This document shows, piece after piece, positions 1-11,633 of a stretch of DNA of 64,000 bases. The notes beneath the pieces were generated by a model. It did no database searches and had not been told where the DNA came from. It saw nothing but the letters and a program-made list of their open reading frames with translations. Position 1 is the first letter of the stretch. Every line of letters begins with the position of its first letter. The stretch is from Sorghum bicolor. Taxonomy: Eukaryota > Streptophyta > Magnoliopsida > Poales > Poaceae. Location of the stretch: contig NC_012870.2 of the NCBI RefSeq assembly GCF_000003195.3, positions 50,410,396 to 50,474,395 of the forward strand, given 5' to 3'. A program made the position numbers and the translations under genes.

Positions 1-908
1 CGGATGCACCCTAGGTTCCGGGCCATGTGGTAGATCATGAAGGTGACTTGTAGCTTCACTGAGTCCTCTATAGTCCACTCGTCGAATGTAGGACAAGTAT
101 AGCCTATTTGTAAGGTGAAGTATTACTCTGTTTCTGACCCACCTTGGCAATTACCCTTAAGTATGAATACGTGTTAAATCCCACCATGATTATTATATAT
201 AATTGCACTAGTTAGGGTAGCTCAATGACCTATGATTAGAATAACTTTAAGAGTTAGTCTCTATTTTCTTGTTCTTTCTAGAGTCACGTCTAGGTAGGGA
301 ATGCTCTGTGGAACCCTTGATTGAATATTTTGGTTATTATCATCTTTATCATTTAAATGATTGATTCCTATTTTGAGTAGATCTAGTAAAACTCTTATCA
401 CATATGTAAATTACTGCTCTCATTCTATTCCCTCTGCCTGCCTTCCTAGTGGTAGAATTATAAATAACGACACCTAGAACTTTCCTGGCGAAGTGCTACA
501 ACGGCTGTATTTTATCTATGTGCTTGTGGATACATTTATTATTTTTTTTAGTGCTATGATCATGTATACAACGACACTCCTTACATTGTGTTAGGGATGA
601 CAACTTAGCGTAAGCAATGTAAGCGGTGTCCCATTCATTCCTAGCGCCTTTGTTATGATTAGGGTCCACTCTACTTTTAGTAATCGCGCTATGGAATGCC
701 AACATATATGTTTGCAGTGGTTCGTCTGATATGATCTTTGTGTGCGTATAGGAGTTGTCATGCCTTGCTAGAGACCACTATCAACTATTGGATGAGTAAG
801 GAGTACTTGGCGCATGTCTATATGTACGTGAACCCATAGGGTCGCACGCTTAAGGGGCTAAAAGCCTAATTTGGGTTGGACCCAAATTAGATAAGGCTTA
901 GGGTTTTT
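1..908. other. Unassigned AT-rich sequence
   Basis: No coding region, LTR end or terminal inverted repeat could be supported here. Open frames are short and have no recognisable protein motif. It lies left of the Tourist MITE and is probably old transposon-derived DNA, but that is inference. Confidence 0.4.
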
Positions 909-911
909 TAA

Positions 912-1153
912 GGCCTTGTTTAGTTCTTAATAAAATTTGCAAAATTTTTCTGATTCCCCATCACATCGAATCTTTAGACGCATGCATGAAGTATTAAATA
1001 TAGACGAAAAGAAAAACTAATTGCATTGTTTGGTCGGAATTGACGAGACAAATCTTTTGAGCCTAGTTAGTCCATGATTGGACAATATTTGTCAAATACA
1101 AACGAAAATGCTACAGTATCGATTTCCCAAAAAAAATTTAACCAAACAAGGCC
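912..1153. mobile_element. Tourist-like (PIF/Harbinger) MITE
   Basis: A 242-bp element with terminal inverted repeats GGCCTTGTTTAGTT on the left and AACCAAACAAGGCC on the right (one mismatch). It is flanked by the direct repeat TAA at 909-911 and 1154-1156. It has no coding capacity and an AT-rich interior with a conserved ACAAATCTTTTGAGCC stretch. TAA duplications and this terminus are the hallmark of Tourist-type MITEs, which are very abundant in grasses and are moved by PIF/Harbinger transposases supplied in trans. Confidence 0.9.
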
Positions 1154-1190
1154 TAATTGGGCCTCTAGCTCGGGGCTGATTAGGGGATGC

Positions 1191-1200
1191 CTATATAAGA
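1191..1200 (+). promoter_or_regulatory. TATA-box-like promoter element
   Basis: The sequence CTATATAAGA precedes a purine-rich leader and a GGGTTA stretch, which resembles the promoter part of a plant LTR or a small gene. No matching second LTR, primer site or credible open frame follows, so it may be a fragment of an old LTR. Confidence 0.3.
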
Positions 1201-1834
1201 GAGGGAGGTGGGGCGGCTAGGGTTAACTCACGCCATTATGCAGCCATCGCCGCTCGCCCATGCTCGCGCCTATAGCTCCTTGTGGACCTAGCAGTCCAGA
1301 GACATGATGCTTCTTCCCCACACGTGTGGGATACCTCAAAGGTGTTGCATCTGGAGCACAAGGACAAACCGTGCGAGAGGGATTGACATGGTGGACGACC
1401 ACGCAACTGCACGACACTGCTACTACGCGCACAACTACACCGAGTCACTTCCGCTGCAACTATGCATCTAGTGGTAATCCCGTGATCTATAACTGGCAGT
1501 TGATCTTGTTTTCTGAGGTCGAAATTTTTGTTTTCTGGTTAGCGTAGCATCCTCATAATCTATCAAACCTAGCTTAAGTGCTATTAGAGGTGTCAATAAT
1601 ATGCAATAATGGAGTGTGGAATCATGTTTCGAAACTAGAGGTGTGAGATGAATATCAAGTGGAAAAAGAAAGGGTTGGACCCGACAAACGTGTATAAAAT
1701 TACGGCAGGTCAGTGGTCAGTTTTCTTGATCAGAGGAGTGATCCAGAGTTCTTAGCTCTAAGTGAAGCCAATTTAGAGCTCGATAAGTAGAATAAGAACC
1801 ACCACCAACTAGACACAGGTGGTTACCAGCGCTA
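1201..1834 (+). other. Unassigned flank, probably old CACTA sequence
   Basis: No gene is supported. The part from about 1640 to 1839 was contiguous with 10168 onward before element A inserted, because the 5-bp duplication GGTTC closes the empty site. It therefore belongs to the same decayed CACTA region that holds the Ulp1-like remnant. Confidence 0.4.
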
Positions 1835-2509
1835 GGTTCTGTTGGGTATTTTAAACGCAAACAGAAAAATCCGCAAGCGCACGGATACCGATATAGCTTT
1901 CACCCGGGAGTATTCCAGAGTATCAATTTTCCACAGGGAACATGAGTGTACTAATTAAGATTCAAGATCGCCCAAGGATAACTATATAATTATTTTTGGT
2001 GGGAAGAGAGGAAGTTTCCTGAGAGTTCTCTAATTGATCTAAGAATCAAGAATTACTTCAAGATTATCTATTTTGGGACATCAGAACACTAACCACAGAA
2101 AGAGATGAGAAGGGGGCTAGGAAGGTCTGACTACGGTCCTACAAACACCGATCGAACGAGGTGGAATACATCGACCGTTAGGGCTGTCACTACCCTAAGG
2201 CTACCACAACAATCCGCAGGATTGGGTGCAATTCCAGGTAATTGCAAGACTAAACACCACGTCTAATCTATTAATTACTACTCTAATGTTGCAAATATTA
2301 GAGCACTTGATGCAAGCGGGAATCTAATAAATAACTTGAATGTAAATAAAAGTAATTAATGAACTCAGGAATTATGAATTGAAGAACCTGGAGAACGATG
2401 AAGAACGAACCAGTTGCTGCAAAAGTACAATGTTGAGGAAGATCCGACAGATCCGGCTCCTCCTCCGCTCTCCTCTTCTCTCTCCCTATTTTCTAGATTA
2501 CAACTAGAA

Positions 2510-2605
2510 CTAACTAGAACTAGAACTAGAGGAACTAGAACTAGAACTAGATGAACTAGAACTAGAACTAGATGAACTAGAAGTAAAACTAGAAGAACTA
2601 GATGG
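2510..2605 (-). repeat. CTAGTT-type short tandem repeat in LTR leader
   Basis: About fifteen imperfect AACTAG units (CTAGTT on the transcribed minus strand), some separated by extra GATG or GAGG bases. The tract lies roughly 90-180 bp downstream of the LTR TATA box, so it would be in the transcript leader. The matching tract in the other LTR is at about 9541-9648. Confidence 0.85.
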
Positions 2606-2688
2606 ATCCTCTCTACTTGGATGAAGAATTGAAACCCTAACTTTGATTCTGTAGAAGAAGTATGATCTCCAGGGGCCAGGGGGCCTTG

Positions 2689-2697
2689 CTTATATAG
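2689..2697 (-). promoter_or_regulatory. TATA box of element A LTR (left)
   Basis: It reads CTATATAAG on the minus strand and lies downstream of the conserved GGTCGGTTTGATCCGACGG-like U3 segment. The same motif is at 9733-9741 in the 5' LTR, which would drive the element. Confidence 0.7.
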
Positions 2698-3117
2698 TCT
2701 TTTCAGATGAATCTGGGCCGTCGGATCAAACGACATTGATCGTGTGGTTTTCCTTGAAGTATTAGGTCGGTGGAGCATGATCCCCGAGCTTCGCCCTGAT
2801 TGGTCCAGGGGGGAGGGCAGGCGCCCACTAAGGGAGGGCAAGCGCCCAGTGCCCGGCCCCGTCACGTCTCCCATTCGCTCTCGTGGCTTCTGGACTCTTC
2901 TAGATGGTAGATAATTGTGCGTCAAGTTAATATCCTGTCATTAACCCGACATGTGGACCTCTTTTCCATATTTCCTGATAACCCCCTGCAGAAATAGACA
3001 AACACCAAAACTCGTGGAATTCTGTCAGATAAAACCCTAAGTCTAGGTGTTGGTTGCATTTGGATCCTTTTCCATGATTAGTTGATGGTTAAATGTGAGC
3101 ATTAAGGACCGTCAACA

Positions 3118-3132
3118 AGCTCCCCCAAGCTT
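3118..3132 (-). other. Element A polypurine tract
   Basis: On the minus strand AAGCTTGGGGGAGCT abuts the 3' LTR. This is the expected plus-strand primer for reverse transcription. Its position fixes the orientation of the element. Confidence 0.85.
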
Positions 3133-4371
3133 AACCTTTGCTCGTCCCTGAGCAAAGCTAAAATCAACAAGAAAATAGGGGTTACTTCTATGCCTCTTAC
3201 TACAGGGTTTTTAAGTTATCACTAAGGTCTTAAGTGATTGAAAAACAGAATGATCAAGTCAAGCACTATGTCTCAAGTTCTTTTGTCTTACCTTTGTTCT
3301 GGAGTTTTTATAAGTCTGCAAAATAAAACTGAGGTATTTGCCTTCTTCTCGAAAGATATATAAGTAGAGCTTTAAAAGTTTTAGCATACTTACTTTCCAT
3401 TTTGCTATGTTAAAGCTCGGAGCAAGGGAGAGGAATGTCATACTCCTAGATCAAGACCTTTGACCTTTTTGAAAAGTTTGTCATCTCTTACTCGCATATT
3501 GCTTATTAGAGGTACCATGGGCTATCATTTTTTTCTTTTTCTAATAATTTTTTTTTCAAGTGGGCAGCAAGTACCCCTAATTCTACTTCGGACACATGTC
3601 CATTTTTTCCACTCTGGTAGGTATCTTTGTACCCCTAATTCTACTTCGGACACTTGTCCATTTTTACCTCTCGTCTCACTCTTTTTTTTTCGAATCAAAT
3701 TTTTGCATAGTCCCATGCCTCTAACGCAATAATACTTCGGAAGAGTGAATCTTTTATATTTTTTTTTAAAAAAATATCTTGATCTTGGGAGCATGATAAT
3801 TCTCTCAACCAAAACTACAAGAATTAACAATGGCTTGAACAAAGCAAGTGCCCACAGTTTTAATATTTATATCTTATAAGACTCTAGGTATTATGATCTC
3901 ACATATATTTTTTTTTATGAATTTTTAGATTTTCAAAAGGTAAAATCTCCAGAACTCTAGCAAAACTTGGAACAAGTTAAATAGTAGTTCAGACCTTCTC
4001 ATATCATGTTTATCAATTACCTAGACTTGGATCAAACTTTCTTTTTATTTTATTTAAAACTCAGGATTACACAAAACTATTGTATATTACTCAAAAGAAA
4101 AACTTTATTTGGTTTCATGATTATGCATTATTATTTTTATTTATTTATTTCTGAATACTAGTAAATAAAACCAAGAAAGAAAAAGTAATACTTATCTAGA
4201 TACACGTGGGGGTGCCTCCCCCAAGCTGGATGTTGACATAGTCGTTCACTCTTGTGTCTTGCATGTTCGGTCTCACTCTTCTTAAGCCTCAAAATCCTGC
4301 ACAACCCAAATAGGCAACAAAACTTATGGAGCATGTTAAGGGTTAGGTAATTGTCTAGAGCTTATGAGAGC
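3133..4371 (-). other. Element A 3' noncoding region
   Basis: About 1.2 kb between integrase and the polypurine tract, with no env-like frame. It is AT-rich with long T tracts. It includes the tandemly repeated GGACAnnTGTCC segment and a CCTCCCCCAAGCTGGATG motif (about 4217-4234) that is also seen in elements C and G. Confidence 0.7.
3569..3672 (-). repeat. Two-copy 60-bp tandem repeat with GGACA..TGTCC
   Basis: The segment starting GTACCCCTAATTCTACTTCG occurs twice about 58-60 bp apart. Each copy ends in an inverted repeat: GGACACATGTCC at 3590-3601 and GGACACTTGTCC at 3648-3659. Related single copies sit in the same region of elements C (35466) and G (60769). Confidence 0.8.
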
Positions 4372-6087
4372 TTAACGTTGACCATTTACCTTAAAAGTGT
4401 TACCTATGTCGTCTTGGATGGTAATGGCTCCATGAGTTGAAGTGTCAATAACCTTGTATGGTCCATCCCACTTACTTCGTAGCTTACCATGCTCAAAGAG
4501 CTTAACTCTTGAATTGAATAGTAGAACCTTATCTCCAGGCTTAAACTCCTTGTGCTTGATTCTCTTATCATGCCATCGTTTTGTTCTCTCTTTATAGATC
4601 CTTGAATTGTGGTAGGCTTTCTCTCTCCATTCTTCTAGCTCAGATAGTTGCATCAGACGATTCTTGCTAGCGAGGTGGAGATCCATGTTCCATTTCTTGA
4701 GTGCCCAATGAGCCTTAAACTCTACTTCCACAGGCAAGTGACAAGTTTTTCCATATACAAGTTGATAAGGTGACATGCCTATGGGTGTTTTGAATGCAGT
4801 TCTATATGCCCAAAGTGCATCAGGAAGTTTGTCCTTCCACCCCTTACCCATCTCATCTACGGTCTTTTGTAAAATATTTTTGATTTGTTTGTTAGATGTT
4901 TCGGCTTGACCGCTAGTCTGAGGATGGTATGGTGTTGCGACGTTGTGTCGAACTCCATGATCGGCTAGGTACTTCCGGAAGATTTTGTCGATGAAGTGGG
5001 AACCTCCATCGCTTATAACTATCCGGGGTATACCAAAGCGAGGAAAGATTACTTCATGGAACATTCTCTTGGCATGTTTTGAATCAGCTGATCGACAAGG
5101 TAGGGCTTCTACCCATTTGGACACGTAGTCCACAGCTACAAAGATATACTCGCAATTCCCGGACATAGGGAACGGCCCCATGAAATCAATGCCCCATACA
5201 TCAAAAAGTTCTACTTGAAGATTATTTGTGAGAGGCATTTCATTTCGTGAGTTGATATTCCCATGTTTTTGACATCGGTGGCATCTCCTGACAAAGTCCT
5301 TTGTATCTTCATACATCGTTGGCCAGAAAAAACCACTTTGCCAAATTTTAGCATGTGTCCGGAATGCTCCGTAGTTTCCTCCATATGGCGAGGCATGGCA
5401 TCTTTCCATAATTTGAGTAGCCTCAGCCATAGGAACACACCTTCTCAAGAGTCCATCAGCGCAGACTCGGAAAAGATATGGCTCATCCCAAAGGTGGAAA
5501 CGACTATCGTGAAGCAACTTCCTTTTGTTTGCACCAAGTGGTACATAGCCTTTTACTATAAAGTTTACGATGTCTGCGTACCATGGATCTGCATGTGTTA
5601 TCTTAAGCAGGGTGTCATCCCTTAGGTAGTCATTTATGGGAAGCTCATCATGTGTTTCCTTATATTGAAGCCTAGACAAGTGGTCGGCTATGGAATTCTC
5701 AACTCCCTTCCTATCTCGGATTTCTATGTCAAAGTCTTGGAGTAGAAGAATCCATCGAATTAGATGAGGCTTAGCATCTTTCTTAGTGAGGAGGTACTTG
5801 AGAGAAGCATGGTCTGAATAGATGATTATCTTCGCCCCCACTAAGTAAGATCTAAACTTGTCTATAGCAAAGACAATAGCCAAAAGCTCTTTTTCAGTTG
5901 TAGTGTAATTGAGCTGTGGTCCAGACAAGGTTTTGCTAGCGTAGGATATGGCATAATGCTTTTTATCCTTGGTTTGTCCTAAAACGGCTCCAACCGCAAA
6001 ATCGCTCGCATCACACATGATCTCAAAAGGAAGATTCCAATCAGGTGGTTGGATAATCGGGGCTGAGATGAGTGCTTTCTTAAGAGT
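4372..6087 (-). pseudogene. Element A RNase H and integrase (C-terminal pol)
   Basis: The open part (from the ATG at 6018) is 548 codons. RNase H comes first, with [26 protein letters not shown] and [11 protein letters not shown] carrying the acidic residues. Next is the integrase HHCC zinc-binding region (HASPYGG...HAKIW...CHRCQKHG). The integrase core follows with Asp in GIDFMGP, Asp in ISDGGSHF and Glu in [10 protein letters not shown], and then a [14 protein letters not shown] C-terminal domain. The domain looks intact. It is cut off from reverse transcriptase by one in-frame TAA at 6088-6090, since the frame continues across that stop. No chromodomain is present, which fits the Athila lineage. 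Confidence 0.9.
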
Positions 6088-7551
6088 TTAAAAAGATTCA
6101 TGACACTCATCACTAAAGATGAAAGGTGCATCCTTAGCTAGGAGACTAGTTAGGGGTCTAGCAATTTGAGAGAAGTTCGTGATAAAGCGTCTATAGAACC
6201 CTGCATGTCCCAAAAAGCTACAGATTCCTTTCACATTCGTGGGAGGTGGAAGTTTTTCAATAACTTCAATCTTTGCTTTGTCCACCTCTATACCACGTTC
6301 GGACACTTTATGTCCTAGCACTATTCCTTCCTGAACCATAAAATGACATTTCTCCCAGTTTAGGATTAAGTGCTTTTTCTTCACATCGCTGCAAGACTCT
6401 ATCTAAATTCTCCAAACAATGATCGAAGGTTTTGCCATAGACGGTAAAATCATCCATGAACACCTCCATGATCTTCTCAATCATGTCCGTGAAAATAGAC
6501 ATCATGCACCGTTGGAAAGAAGCTAGAGCATTGCACAATCTAAACGACATTCGTCGGTATGCATAAGTTCCATATGGGCATGTAAAGGTAGTCTTTTCTT
6601 GGTCATCTGGGTGGATTGGGATTTGGTGATAACCAGAATAACCATCAAGGAAACAAAAGAAAGAGTGGTTTGCAAGCCGTTGCAACATTTCATCAATGAA
6701 GGGCAACGGAAAGTGATCTTTCTTTGTAGCCTTGTTGAGTTTTCGATAGTCAATACACATACGCCACCAAGTGAAAATTCATTGAGGGATGAGTTCATTC
6801 TTCTCATTCCTAACGGCCGTCATTCCTCCTTTCTTTGGCACTACTTGGACAGGGCTAACCCACTCACTATGTGGCACAGGATAAATAATCCCAGCACGAT
6901 AGAGTTTGAGGACCTCTTTCTTAACAACCTCTCGCATAGCATTGTTAAGTCTCCGTTGTGGTTCCCTTGAAGGTGTAGAATTAGGATCAATAGGGATACG
7001 ATGAGTACAGAGAATGGGACTAATGCCCGTGAGATCTTCGAGAGAGTAGCCAAATGCTGATCTATGCCTTTCAAGAACAGTGACAAGTTGTTGTGTTTCA
7101 TAATCGGAAATCTTGTCACTGATAATTACTGGAGTTTTTGGGTTGTTGTGCAAAAAGACATATCTAAGGCCAGAAGGAAGAGGTTTTAACTCTATCGAAG
7201 GAGGTGAAGGTTGTTCGTTTTTATCTAGCTCAATGGGTTCTACCAACTCTTCTTCTTCTTGAACAAAGTGTTCATGATTAAAGAATGGTTGGGTCATCTC
7301 CTCTTGAGTCACCATTAAGATCTCCTCAATAGGATCTGGGTCAGGTTTGGGTTCCACTATCGTGTTAATTGATCTAGCAAGAGGAACAACAATAGTGGAA
7401 TTCCCAACCTTGAAGTCTAAATGACCTCGTTGTGGTTGTTCTTGTAGAAGTTTCATGATTGGCCTACCAATCAAGAGAGGAATCTCCGGTATGTCAAAAA
7501 TGTGAAAATCTAGACATATTCTAGAGTCCTTGATTCTAACAGGAACTGCCC
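6088..7551 (-). pseudogene. Element A protease-reverse transcriptase, broken
   Basis: Reverse transcriptase would copy the element RNA in the cytoplasmic particle. Visible parts are the SEWVSPVQVVPKKGG segment, CIDYRKLNKATKKDHFPLPF, LDGYSGYHQIPIHP, the catalytic FMDDFTVYG box and the thumb VLGHKVSERGIEVDKAK. Lesions are a frameshift near 7480-7560 relative to gag, an in-frame TGA at 6779-6781 just before the CIDYRK motif, a frameshift near 6310-6380 after the catalytic box, and a TAA at 6088. The catalytic motif itself is unaltered. Confidence 0.88.
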
Positions 7552-8763
7552 TTAATACCCATGGCTTTCTAGAATTAATCCAGATGGACTTCGTAAAAGT
7601 TTTTGAGATGGGGTTATGGACTCGTTGGGATAAAGAGTGTTAGCTAACTCCTTGGAAATAACATTTATCCCAACATATGGATTATAGTGGACCTTCCTAG
7701 CGGACCTTCTAATTTGGCATAGAAGAATGGTTGAAGGAGTGATGATCCGAGCTACCTCAGGAGACAGCTCTGCTTCTGTTAGCCATTCATAACTCAGAAT
7801 AGCCGAAAGGCTTTTGATGTGTTCTATGTCAATAGATTCTACTCTTAAAACGGATTGAGTGGTCCCTGCTGGAGGTCGTGTTTGAATAGGAAAATTCGAG
7901 GTGTTTCCATAATCTTCAAAAAGATCTTCCTCGAATTCAAAGGGATGCTCTAAAGGTGGTGGTTCATCATCCCGTAGTTGGTTTTGCATTCCCTTATTAG
8001 GAGGTTTCTCTATAACCAAATTACTAGATGGGTCAGGTGGAATTTCTATCTCGGTTGCAAGTTCCTCATCTTTTGGTTTAGGATCAGGCTCGACTTCTTT
8101 TTCTCCTTCAGGAAACTCATCATAAATGCCTTTGTAAGGGGTATTTTCATGGATTCTCTCTAGGATTGCTCTCCCCTCATATGTGAGTTTGTGTGTGAAT
8201 GAGCCTCCTGAAGCAATGTTGAGGTGAAGAGCAGCTTCCTTGTTTAGATCACGATAAAAGTGGTAGTACAGTACATGGTCAGGCAAGGAAAGGTTTGGAC
8301 CGGAATTGGTAAGGCTTGTGAACCTAGACCAAGCTGCTCCTAAAGTTTCCTTCTCTCTTTGTTTGAATGTAAGAATTTCGATTCTAAGGTCAGCGATTCG
8401 AAAAAGTGGGAAGAAAGCGAGACAAAAGTTGTCCCGAAGTTCATCCCAATTTCCATTAACGCATCCTACAGAATGAGCATACCACTTTTTTGCTCTTCCT
8501 AAAAGGGAGAACGAAAATAATTTCCATTTAAGGGTTTCTTGTGTCATGCCGGAAATAGATTGGCAAGAGCACAACTGCTCGAATTCTCTAAGGTGGGTGT
8601 ATGGATCTTCATCTACTTGCCCAGAGAAGGGTTGCTCCTGAATCATGGCTATTAGATCAGGGCCGAGGTCGTTGCCATCTGTAAGAATTGGATGTGATGA
8701 TGGTGGTGGCTCTAATAACTCTCCCTTTGGAGCAAAGAATTTATAGATAGGAGTGAAATCCAT
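7552..8763 (-). CDS. Element A gag (Athila-type)
   Basis: 403 residues from the first ATG (8763). The frame is open 20 codons further upstream, but only from a GTG codon, so I chose the ATG. The gag core is at about residues 45-190 (PYTHLREFEQLCSC, LKWKLFSFSLLGRAKKWYA, WDELRDNF, FKQREKETLGAAWSRF), typical of Athila capsid proteins. An acidic, proline-rich linker follows, and then a segment resembling the start of the protease region (HYNPYVGINVISKELAN). No CCHC zinc knuckle is seen. The frame ends at 7552 where the downstream pol frame is offset by one base, so the original gag-pol protein is broken here. Confidence 0.85.
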   Translation of the reverse strand: MDFTPIYKFFAPKGELLEPPPSSHPILTDGNDLGPDLIAMIQEQPFSGQVDEDPYTHLREFEQLCSCQSISGMTQETLKWKLFSFSLLGRAKKWYAHSVGCVNGNWDELRDNFCLAFFPLFRIADLRIEILTFKQREKETLGAAWSRFTSLTNSGPNLSLPDHVLYYHFYRDLNKEAALHLNIASGGSFTHKLTYEGRAILERIHENTPYKGIYDEFPEGEKEVEPDPKPKDEELATEIEIPPDPSSNLVIEKPPNKGMQNQLRDDEPPPLEHPFEFEEDLFEDYGNTSNFPIQTRPPAGTTQSVLRVESIDIEHIKSLSAILSYEWLTEAELSPEVARIITPSTILLCQIRRSARKVHYNPYVGINVISKELANTLYPNESITPSQKLLRSPSGLILESHGY

Positions 8764-8856
8764 GTGGTGTGATGAAAATGGTAAGGTGAGTGTCGTAAAA
8801 AAAGGAAAAGAAAAATCATACACGGACGACTTGGTTCGAAACTAGCACAGCTACCG

Positions 8857-8875
8857 TTCCCCGGCAACGGTGCCA
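8857..8875 (-). other. Element A primer binding site
   Basis: On the minus strand TGGCACCGTTGCCGGGGAA lies 7 bp inside the 5' LTR. This is the type used by Athila elements, which I recall as complementary to the 3' end of tRNA-Asp; the canonical form has TGGCGCC. The one-base change is probably CpG decay. Confidence 0.8.
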
Positions 8876-8882
8876 GAAAGCT

Positions 8883-10162
8883 TGTTGGGTATTTTAAACG
8901 CAAACAGAAAAATCCGCAAGCACACGGATACCGATGTAGCTTTCACACGGGAGTATTCCAGAGTATCGATTTTCCACAGGGAACGTGAGTGTACTAATTA
9001 AGATTCAAGATCGCCCAAGGATAATTATATAATTATTTTTGGTGGGAAGAGAGGAAGTTTCCTAAGAGTTCTCTAATTGATCTACGAATCAAGAATTACT
9101 TCAAGATTATCTATTTCGGGACATCAGAACACTAACCACATAAAGATATGAGAAGGGGGCTAGGAAGGTCTGACTACGGTCCTACAAACACCGATCCGAA
9201 CGAGGTGGAATACGTCGACCGTTAGGGCTGTCACTACCCTAAGGCTACCACAACAATCCGCAGGATTGGGTGCAATTCTAGGTAATTGCAAGACTAAACA
9301 CCACGTCTAATCTATTAATTACTACTCTAATGTTGCAAAGATTAGAGCACTTGATGCAAGCGGGAATCCAATAAATAACTTGAATGTAAATAAAAGTAAT
9401 TAAAGAACTCAGGAATTATGAATTGAATAACCTGGAGAACGATGAAGAACGAACCAGTTGCTACAAAAGTACATTGTTGAGGAAGATCCGATAGATCCGG
9501 CTCCTCCTCCGCTCTCCTCTTCTCTCTCCCTATTTTCTAGATTACAACTAGAACTAACTAGAACTAGAACTAGAGGAACTAGAACTAGAACTAGATGAAC
9601 TAGAACTAGAACTAGATGAACTAGAAGTAGAACTAGAAGAACTAGAGGGATCCTCTCTACTTGGATGAAGAATTGAAACCCTAACTTCGAATCTGTAGAA
9701 GAGGCATGATCTCCAGGGGCCAGGGGGCCTTGCTTATATAGTCTTTTCAGATGAATCTGGGCCGTCGGATCAAACCGACATTGATCGTGTGGTTTTCCTT
9801 GAAGTATTAGGTCGGTGGAGCATGATCCCCGAGCTTCGCCCTGATTGGTCCAGGGGGGAGGGCGGGCGCCCAGTAAGGGAGGGCGGGCGCCCAGTGCCCG
9901 GCCCCGTCACGTCTCCCGTTCGCTCCCGTGGCTTCTGGACTCTTCTAGATGGTAGATAATTGTGCGTCAAGTTAATATCCCGTTATTAACCTGACATGTG
10001 GACCTCTTTTCCATATTTCCTGATAACCCCCTGCAGAAATAGACAAACACCAAAACTCGTGGAATTCTATCAGATAAAACCCTAAGTCTAGGTGTTGGTT
10101 GCATTTGGATCCTTTTCCATGATTAGTTGATGGTTAAATGTGAGCATTAAGGACCGTCAACA
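8883..10162 (-). repeat. Element A 5' LTR (right copy)
   Basis: 1,280 bp with the same termini as the left copy. It carries the TATA box at 9733-9741 (minus strand), the CTAGTT tract at about 9541-9648, and two GGGCGGGCGCCCAG palindromes at about 9860-9895 upstream of the TATA box. Confidence 0.93.
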
Positions 10163-10167
10163 GGTTC

Positions 10168-11470
10168 CCAAATGGAGGGAAGAATAGACTGCAAAGAAGG
10201 CATTAGGGTTGCCTATGTTGTCTGAGCAACTTGGTGAAAGGACCACAAATTGGATTCATGCTCAAAAACCAAGAGACTTGATGTAGAGCTCGTAACAATG
10301 TTTGCATTGTAGGTGTCACTCATACTAACACATACATGTGTTGTTATTAGTTATGTTTGCCTTGCAGAATGCAATATGATTAGCAGGAGATCCGTTATGG
10401 TCCATATCCACAGTCCAATGCTAGCCAAATTGCTGGATATCTAAACCTAATGAAAATATGTGAGTATGAGCACACATTCAAAATTGGTATGGATAACGAT
10501 GAATTAAATGGAATGACACCTGAATAAGCTCAACGACATATAGAGGAAATGAGGAAGAACTTTGAAGCCAAATACACCATCTACCTAGGACACACAATGC
10601 TTCAGTATGAACACAGAGAAACCATAGTGGCCTCGTACAACTTTGGGTAAGTGTGAGTTTGCATACTTCAAATGAATAATTTCAATACACATGCATCACA
10701 AATTCGATTCATGCAGGGACCACTAGATCTGCTTCATCATTCATCCCATGGTTAGAAAGGTGCTAGTCTTAGACTCCACAGATTATGATCATTCAACTTA
10801 TGCGGCATTCGTGACCATATCTTAGAGCGGTAAGCCGAGATGTTCATTTGTACTTTTATCAATGAGATCGAGTATGAGAATAACATGGTCATTCTTTTTG
10901 AGATCATAGGGCATATAGGTTATATAAGATTAAAGGTGGAAGATGTGAGTCATCACAACTAGGGTAGCCATTCCGAATGTTTTATAAATGGCCGGTACGT
11001 ATGTGAAATTATGAATACTATAATATCATACATGTTGGAACTAATAATTAACTATAATAACCACTTGCCAATTATATATAGTGCCACAAGCAACCAGCCG
11101 GATCGGTCCTCTATGGATTATACGTGTGCGAGTTCATGAGAGAGAATGGATGATACATCAGTAACCCTTCTAAGGAATATATAGTAATAGTCATTATGTG
11201 GTTCTGTCATTGAAGTTACAAATCTATTACTTATTGTAATAAATATATGGTGTTTATAATCTCCCTTTCCAGAAATATGGTGTGAAAAAGGCAAAGCACA
11301 TGACCCAAGGTGCTTTATATAACATAGTTGAGGACCTATGCATAGTCATCTTCAAAGAAGTTATTCCATGAGAAGGAAAGTATCATGACGCTGCCAGCGT
11401 TTTAGCAAGGCCAGACTATAGAGTGCTAACGGAGATTAGTAGGCTAAACCTTAGTCGTGATGATTATTAG
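10168..11470 (+). pseudogene. Ulp1-like (C48) peptidase remnant of a CACTA element
   Basis: Heavily decayed, readable only in pieces across frames. Recognisable pieces are LPMLSEQLGERTTNWIHAQ-like (about 10200-10265), a MVRKVLVLDSTDYDHSTY stretch (about 10745-10805) like the beta-strand after the catalytic His, a KQPAGSVLYGLYVCEFMREN stretch (about 11090-11150), and an ALYNIVEDLCIVIFKEVI tail (about 11310-11370). Plant CACTA elements often carry such peptidase genes. The position normally holding the catalytic Cys before GYYVCEF reads Tyr. Many stops and frameshifts make it non-functional. Before element A inserted, the sequence continued leftward at 1834. Confidence 0.6.
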
Positions 11471-11633
11471 AGCAAAGGTGGAAACTTTGATATATGTAAA
11501 GTGTGATGTATATACATTTAACTTTATCTTTGCGAGCACAAACTTTTTTGTATATAAATCTATGATATAATTAAATTGTATGTTCCTATAGTTTCCATGA
11601 TGATCCAATATGTTTAACTTATATATATAGGGT

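Larger units (their letters stand above)
1840..3117 (-). repeat. Element A 3' LTR (left copy)
   Basis: It starts TGTTGGGTATT and ends CCGTCAACA on the plus strand, is 1,278 bp long, and pairs with 8883-10162. It holds the U3 promoter, read on the minus strand, and a CTAGTT-rich tandem tract at about 2510-2605. The GC-rich palindromes at 2813-2855 have lost several CpG sites compared with the other LTR. Confidence 0.93.
1840..10162 (-). mobile_element. Element A: complete Athila-like Ty3/gypsy retrotransposon
   Basis: A full-length element on the minus strand. It has two LTRs (1840-3117 and 8883-10162), a primer binding site, gag, protease, reverse transcriptase, RNase H, integrase and a polypurine tract. 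The 5-bp target duplication GGTTC is present at 1835-1839 and 10163-10167. I counted about 38 differences between the LTRs (about 3%). At a commonly used grass rate of 1.3e-8 per site per year this suggests insertion a little over one million years ago. The coding region carries frameshifts and stops, so it is not autonomous now. Lineage was judged from the gag sequence type and the CCGTTGCCGGGG primer site. Confidence 0.93.

Noticed and set aside
2510..2605. CRISPR-like regular repeats
   Set aside because: The units are 6-bp tandem repeats without spacers, inside a plant LTR; no cas-like genes exist anywhere in the window.
2365..2925. 186-codon frame on the minus strand in element A's LTR
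   Set aside because: The Leu/Val-rich part is the translation of the CTAGTT tandem tract, and the frame is not kept in the other LTR beyond a short stretch.
4263..4371. Env-like gene downstream of element A integrase
   Set aside because: Some Athila elements have an env-like frame here, but I find only short frames with stops and no signal or membrane segments.
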